This document shows positions 6,201 through 9,137 of a DNA stretch of 9,137 nucleotides, one piece after another. The position numbers were made by a program, and so were the translations under genes. Within the stretch, counting starts at the first letter, position 1; each line of letters starts with the position of its first letter. The DNA lies in NCBI GenBank assembly GCA_910585535.1, contig CAJUFK010000127.1, forward strand, positions 1 to 9,137, in the 5' to 3' direction. The stretch comes from an uncultured Angelakisella sp. (lineage in GTDB: Bacteria > Bacillota > Clostridia > Oscillospirales > Ruminococcaceae). The notes under the pieces are model-generated. The model did not search any database and was not told the DNA's origin. It was given only the letters and a program-made list of their open reading frames with translations.

Positions 6201-6503
6201 ATGGATCTGGTATCTTTGCCAAAAACAGATTCTTTCCGCATTCGGGTCAATCCCGAGGTGCGGCGGCAGTTGGAGGCCATCTACGGCCGGAATGGCCTAA
6301 CTCTTACCGACGCGGTGAACGTCTTTTTTCAGCAGTCCCTAAATGCCGGCGGTTTCCCCTTTTCGGTTACCGATGACAACACACAGCTGGTAAAAGCCAA
6401 GGCCCTGGCCCGGCTGATGAAGGAACTGGAGGCGGGGGAAAAGGACCCCAAAACCTACACAGAGGAAGAGGTCTACCGGCGGCTGGGAGTAGAACGGGAA
6501 TGA
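6201..6503 (+). CDS. Type II antitoxin, RelB/DinJ family
   Basis: A 100-residue protein with an N-terminal ribbon-helix-helix domain of the RelB/DinJ type (about 10-53). The beta strand SFRIRVNPEV is followed by helices containing LEAIYGRNGLTLTDAVNVFFQQ and the closing GGFPF, a pattern characteristic of this family. The charged C-terminal half (about 60-100), including KTYTEEEVYRRLG, is the part expected to wrap and neutralise the toxin. It should dimerise, bind the palindrome at 6124-6144 and repress the operon with the toxin as co-repressor; this is family knowledge, not shown here. AGGAGG lies 9 bases before the ATG. The stop overlaps the toxin start by 4 bp (ATGA, 6500-6503), so synthesis of the two is coupled with the antitoxin first. 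Confidence 0.88.
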   Translation: MDLVSLPKTDSFRIRVNPEVRRQLEAIYGRNGLTLTDAVNVFFQQSLNAGGFPFSVTDDNTQLVKAKALARLMKELEAGEKDPKTYTEEEVYRRLGVERE

Positions 6504-6826
6504 AGATCCTCTACAAGGACGCCGCCCTAAGGGACATTGAGGAAAAGCAGGAATACATTGGAGGTACGTTGAGGAATCAGACGGCGGCCCGGCGGCTGGC
6601 CACAGCCATCCTCCACGCCGTTTCCCATCTGGCGGAAAATCCCTGGATGGGGACCGCCCTCAACAGCCGCTATCCGGTGGAGACGGACATCCGTTTTTTG
6701 GTGGTGCTGAAACAGCTGATCTTTTACCGGGTGGCGGAAGAGGAAGTCACCGTGCTGCGGGTCCTGGATGGACGGCAGGACTATATGACGATCCTGTTTC
6801 CGCCGGGTAATAAGGAGGAACCATAA
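6500..6826 (+). CDS. Type II toxin, ParE/RelE superfamily
   Basis: A 108-residue protein of the ParE/RelE fold. Family features are the opening strand MKILYKDAALRDIEEKQEYI, a helical middle with TAARRLATAILHAVSHLAENPWMG, and the C-terminal strands IRFLVVLKQLIFYRVAEEEVTVLRVLDGRQDY, matching the common RYLVV..YLIFYRV....V.VLRVLHGRRDY pattern except that the usual histidine is D90 here. RelE members cut mRNA on the ribosome and ParE members poison DNA gyrase; the sequence resembles the ParE-like side, but the target cannot be assigned with confidence. Length is normal and the frame intact, so the module looks functional. It follows the antitoxin by ATGA overlap, and a terminator begins at its stop codon, isolating the module from cmk. 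Confidence 0.86.
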   Translation: MKILYKDAALRDIEEKQEYIGGTLRNQTAARRLATAILHAVSHLAENPWMGTALNSRYPVETDIRFLVVLKQLIFYRVAEEEVTVLRVLDGRQDYMTILFPPGNKEEP

Positions 6827-6854
6827 AAAGCACAGGGGAGTTCCCTGTGCTTTT
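6826..6854 (+). terminator. Rho-independent terminator after the toxin gene
   Basis: AAAAGCACAGGG (6826-6837) pairs perfectly with CCCTGTGCTTTT (6843-6854) around a GAGTT loop. The T tract lies in the outer stem and continues as TTTTCTATAT, so it can terminate rightward transcription. By symmetry the A run on the other side could also allow leftward termination. It starts on the last base of the toxin stop codon. Confidence 0.9.
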
Positions 6855-6889
6855 CTATATCAAAGGAGAAAATATCCGGAAAAATCCTC

Positions 6890-6919
6890 TTTACCTGGCG
6901 TGACAAAATGTGCTATAAT
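6890..6919 (+). promoter_or_regulatory. Extended -10 promoter of the cmk-plsC-ispH operon
   Basis: A perfect TATAAT at 6914-6919 is preceded by TGC at 6911-6913 (extended -10). TTTACC at 6890-6895, 18 bases upstream, is an acceptable -35. Transcription would begin near 6926, leaving a leader of about 37 bases before cmk. It lies between the toxin terminator and cmk, as expected for a separate housekeeping operon. Confidence 0.78.
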
Positions 6920-6962
6920 GACTCCATAATGGCTTTTTTACAATAGCAAGGGGTGTTGCAAT

Positions 6963-7637
6963 ATGATCTCGGTGGCTTTGGATGGCCCGGCAGGGGCCGG
7001 GAAAAGCACCATCGCCAGGGAAGCCGCCCGGCGGCTGGGCTTCCTCCATGTGGATACCGGGGCCCTGTACCGGGCCATCGGCCTGGACGCCCTCCGGCGG
7101 GGAGGGGACCCCAAGGACCCCGCCCAGGTGATCCCCTGCCTGGAGGAGACCCAGATCACCCTGGATTTCGCCCCGGAGGGCCAGCGGATCTTTCTGCGGG
7201 GGGAGGACGTCTCCCAGGCCATCCGCACCCCGGAGGCCAGTATGGCCGCCTCGGCTGTCTCCGCTATGCCGGAGGTCCGGCAGTTCCTCCTGGAACTTCA
7301 GCGGGACCTGGCCAGAAAGCACGATGTTATCATGGACGGGCGGGACATCGGCACCGTGGTTTTGCCCGGCGCCGCCGTGAAGATCTTCCTCACCGCCGAC
7401 CCCAAAGAGCGGGCCATGCGGCGGTACAAAGAGCTTGTCGCCAAGGGGGAACCGGTGGAGTTTGACACCGTTCTCCGAGAGGTGGAGGAGCGGGACTACA
7501 ACGATTCCCACCGGGCTGTCGCGCCGCTGTGTCAGGCGGAGGACGCCTGGCTCTGCGACACCACCGGCCTCACCTTGGAGGGGTCCATCCAGGCAGTGGT
7601 GGACCATGTGCGGCAGAAAAGCGGGGTGACCGGATGA
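6963..7637 (+). CDS. cmk: Cytidylate kinase
   Basis: A 224-residue CMP/dCMP kinase, transferring phosphate from ATP to CMP or dCMP in pyrimidine nucleotide supply and recycling. The P-loop GPAGAGKST is at 8-16 (K14), the nucleoside-binding HVDTGALYRAI at 29-39, and IRTPEASMAASAVSAMPEVR at 87-106 belongs to the CMP-binding insert typical of bacterial Cmk. MDGRDIGTVV (124-133) and the lid segment with RDYNDSHRAVAPL (177-189) complete the set. The length is normal. AAGGGGTG lies about 8 bases before the ATG. The stop codon overlaps the plsC start (ATGA at 7634-7637). First gene of the rightward operon, in the order cmk-plsC-ispH-S1 common in Clostridia. All key residues are present. Confidence 0.97.
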   Translation: MISVALDGPAGAGKSTIAREAARRLGFLHVDTGALYRAIGLDALRRGGDPKDPAQVIPCLEETQITLDFAPEGQRIFLRGEDVSQAIRTPEASMAASAVSAMPEVRQFLLELQRDLARKHDVIMDGRDIGTVVLPGAAVKIFLTADPKERAMRRYKELVAKGEPVEFDTVLREVEERDYNDSHRAVAPLCQAEDAWLCDTTGLTLEGSIQAVVDHVRQKSGVTG

Positions 7638-8242
7638 CCCCTTTCTACGCCTTTGCCTGGTGGGTGACCCGGATCATCTGGGCCGTTTTGTATGACATCC
7701 GCGTCGAAGGCCGGGAGAACATCCCCAAGGAGGGCGGGGCTCTGGTGGTCTGCAACCACCGCTTTATGAAGGATCCCATCGTCCTGGCCCACGCCATCCC
7801 CCGGCGGCAGGTATTTTTTATGAGCAAGGCGGAGTGGTTCGACAACAAGGCCTTGGGCCTGCTTTTGAGGATGCTGGGGGTGTTCCCGGTGAACCGCGGG
7901 GCGGGGGATATGTCCGCCATTGACCACGCCGTGGAACTGGTGAAAGGAGGGCAGCTGGTGGGCATCTTCCCGGAAGGGACCCGGAACCGCACCGGCGGCC
8001 CCATGAAGCCCAAATCCGGCACCGCCTTTATTGCCCGGCAGACCGGGGCGGATATTCTCCCCTGCGCCCTCCTTTTCGGGGAGCGCCAGGGCTTTCGCTC
8101 CCGGATTACGGTAAAGATCGGCCCAGTCATCCCCTATCGGGACCTGGGGTTCCAGGGGGAGGAACGGACCTCCCTGCGCCGGGCCAGTAAGCTCATCATG
8201 GGGCGGATCAACGCCCTTTTGGGATGGGAGGAAGAGCCGTGA
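7634..8242 (+). CDS. plsC: 1-acyl-sn-glycerol-3-phosphate acyltransferase (PlsC family)
   Basis: A 202-residue membrane-associated acyltransferase that acylates the 2-position of lysophosphatidate to give phosphatidate, the precursor of membrane phospholipids. The catalytic HX4D motif is NHRFMKD at 41-47 (H42, D47). The substrate-binding FPVNRG is at 84-89, FPEGTRNR at 112-119 and ILPCAL at 141-146. A hydrophobic N-terminal stretch (about 3-20) may associate with the membrane. The ATG at 7634 overlaps the cmk stop; an upstream in-frame ATG at 7529 lies inside cmk and gives a non-family extension. Its stop overlaps the GTG start of ispH. The acyl donor (acyl-ACP or acyl-CoA) is not readable from sequence, and other small PlsC homologues act on different lysolipids, so the exact substrate is likely rather than certain. 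Confidence 0.93.
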   Translation: MTPFYAFAWWVTRIIWAVLYDIRVEGRENIPKEGGALVVCNHRFMKDPIVLAHAIPRRQVFFMSKAEWFDNKALGLLLRMLGVFPVNRGAGDMSAIDHAVELVKGGQLVGIFPEGTRNRTGGPMKPKSGTAFIARQTGADILPCALLFGERQGFRSRITVKIGPVIPYRDLGFQGEERTSLRRASKLIMGRINALLGWEEEP

Positions 8243-9137
8243 GGATCGAGACGGCCAAGACCGCCGGCTTCTGCTTCGGGGTCCGGCGGGCGGTGGAGCT
8301 GGTGGAACGGGAGGCGGAACGGTCCAACGGGGAATTTCCCGTCTGTACGCTGGGGCCCATCATCCACAACGAGACGGTGATCCGCCGGCTGGGGGAGAAG
8401 GGGGTCTCGGTGATCCAGGCCCCGGGGGAAGCCCCCCAAAACGCCACGGTAATCATCCGGGCCCATGGGGTGCCCCTGTCTGTCACCCGGGAGCTGTCCC
8501 GCCTGGGCCTGAGATACATCGACGCCACCTGTCCCTTTGTGGCCAAGGTCCACAAGATCGTGGCCCAGGAGCCCCCGGAGACGGTGGTGCTGGTGGCCGG
8601 GGACCCGGGACACCCGGAGGTACAGGGCATCACCGGGCACTGCAGCGGCCCGTTTTTGGTGGTACAAACTGGAGCAGAACTGGAAAAAAAGGTCTCGGCT
8701 TTGGAAAATTTCAACAAATGCCCTTTCATTTTAGTGGCCCAGACCACTTTTAACAGACAAGAATGGGAGAAAACCGTTTTTTCTGCAAAAAAGGTGTGTA
8801 CAAATCTCAAGATATTTGATACAATATGTAAAGCGACTGTTGTACGGCAGGAGGAAGCCGGGGAGCTGGCCTCCCGGGTGGACGCCATGGTGGTCATTGG
8901 AGGCCGCCACAGCTCCAACACCCGAAAGCTGTGCAGCATCTGTTCCGCCAGCTGCCCGACGGCGCTGGTGGAGGAGGCCGGGGAGCTGGCCCGATACCGG
9001 GAACTTTTCTCCCAGGCATCTTTGATCGGAATTACTGCCGGCGCATCAACGCCGGTTGGTATAATTAAGGAGGTTCAAGAAACCATGAGCAGAATGGATA
9101 ACATCAGCAATGACATGACTTTTGAGGAGATGCTGGA
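8239..9137 (+). CDS. ispH: IspH (HMB-PP reductase) fused to ribosomal protein S1-like protein, 3' end cut off
   Basis: Residues 1-282 are a complete 4-hydroxy-3-methylbut-2-enyl diphosphate reductase, the last MEP pathway enzyme, making IPP and DMAPP with a [4Fe-4S] cluster. The cluster cysteines are C12 (GFCFGV), C98 (DATCPF) and C197 (DTICKAT). Active-site residues are also present: H125 and E127 (GHPEVQG), T169 (AQTTFN), SSNT at 225-228 and TAGASTP at 266-272. The start is GTG 8239, overlapping the plsC stop, with GGAGG 7 bases upstream. There is no stop after the IspH domain: the frame runs through M283 into SRMDNISNDMTFEEML, which resembles the N-terminus of S1-type proteins, and is open at the window end. 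IspH-S1 fusions are known in Clostridia. AAGGAGG before M283 may allow a separate S1 product. Confidence 0.93.
   Translation, partial: MRIETAKTAGFCFGVRRAVELVEREAERSNGEFPVCTLGPIIHNETVIRRLGEKGVSVIQAPGEAPQNATVIIRAHGVPLSVTRELSRLGLRYIDATCPFVAKVHKIVAQEPPETVVLVAGDPGHPEVQGITGHCSGPFLVVQTGAELEKKVSALENFNKCPFILVAQTTFNRQEWEKTVFSAKKVCTNLKIFDTICKATVVRQEEAGELASRVDAMVVIGGRHSSNTRKLCSICSASCPTALVEEAGELARYRELFSQASLIGITAGASTPVGIIKEVQETMSRMDNISNDMTFEEML
8773..8825 (+). promoter_or_regulatory. Candidate promoter inside ispH, possibly for the S1 part
   Basis: Inside an AT-rich island, TGTACA (8797-8802), a 17-base spacer and TACAAT (8820-8825) are preceded at the -10 by TGA (8817-8819), an extended -10. Directly upstream, ACC-g-TTTTTT-ctgc-AAAAAA-GGT (8773-8795) gives A and T tracts where an UP element would lie, and is itself an inverted repeat. 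Transcription would begin near 8832, about 250 bases before the internal ATG at 9085. Confidence 0.35.
9067..9087 (+). promoter_or_regulatory. Internal Shine-Dalgarno and ATG at the IspH-S1 junction
   Basis: AAGGAGG at 9067-9073 stands 11 bases before an ATG at 9085-9087 that is in frame with ispH (codon 283). It sits exactly where the IspH domain ends and the S1-like sequence begins. The motif is partly dictated by the codons for K277-E278-V279, so it could be chance, but strength and position are those of a real start site. Confidence 0.5.

Noticed and set aside
4718..6280. 520-residue antisense open frame opposite the membrane protein gene
   Set aside because: It is a shadow of GC-rich codon usage, with His/Gly/Leu/Arg-rich composition and no family motif. 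It also runs through the toxin-antitoxin promoter.
6891..7607. 238-residue minus-strand open frame opposite cmk
   Set aside because: It is fully antisense to cytidylate kinase, whose every motif is intact, and has no motif of its own.
9057..9065. TGG-TATAAT, a perfect extended -10, just before the S1 start
   Set aside because: There is no -35 at a suitable distance and transcription would start inside the Shine-Dalgarno. The bases are also explained by the conserved G-I-I-K codons of IspH.

Overview
The window looks like chromosomal DNA from a GC-rich member of the Clostridia, most likely an Oscillospiraceae-type gut anaerobe (Flavonifractor/Intestinimonas/Oscillibacter-like). This is an inference from three things: GC-rich coding sequence with Gram-positive ribosome binding sites and sigma-A-like promoters, the order cmk - plsC - ispH, and an ispH reading frame that runs straight into a ribosomal protein S1-type N-terminus. 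No rRNA, tRNA, CRISPR array, insertion sequence or prophage gene was seen.

Left part (1-3743, minus strand). Positions 1-220 hold a GC-rich repeat: a 55-bp exact direct repeat (1-55 and 166-220) and, between its copies, a tandem pair of about 42-bp units, each carrying a perfect 6-bp-stem hairpin in which both arms have changed together. The right-hand copy supplies the last codons and the stop of a HAD-family hydrolase. Reading leftward from a promoter near 2300, an apparent operon encodes a DUF2461 protein, a hotdog acyl-CoA thioesterase and the Cof-type HAD phosphatase. Upstream lies a MATE-family multidrug/Na+ exporter with its own promoter, a TTG start and a strong terminator.

Middle (3744-6854). 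A 270-bp divergent intergenic region separates the exporter from a plus-strand pair overlapping by ATGA: an ECF-like sigma factor and a 531-residue single-pass membrane protein that is probably its anti-sigma/sensor partner. Next is a self-contained type II toxin-antitoxin module (DinJ/RelB-like antitoxin, ParE/RelE-like toxin) with its own promoter, an upstream palindrome and a terminator starting at the toxin stop codon.

Right part (6855-9137, plus strand). A strong extended -10 promoter drives a tightly packed housekeeping operon: cytidylate kinase (cmk), a 1-acylglycerol-3-phosphate acyltransferase (plsC) and IspH, the last enzyme of the MEP isoprenoid pathway, fused in frame to the start of an S1-like protein cut off by the window end. 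All junctions are 4-bp stop/start overlaps. Inside ispH is a sharply AT-rich island (about 34% GC by hand count over 8701-8830) with a plausible promoter, and a good Shine-Dalgarno sits before an internal ATG at the fusion point, so the S1 part may also be made separately.

Nothing here is clearly a wholly new system. The most unusual items are the covarying repeat at the left edge, the AT-rich island and possible second start in ispH-S1, and the sigma/long-ectodomain membrane protein pair.
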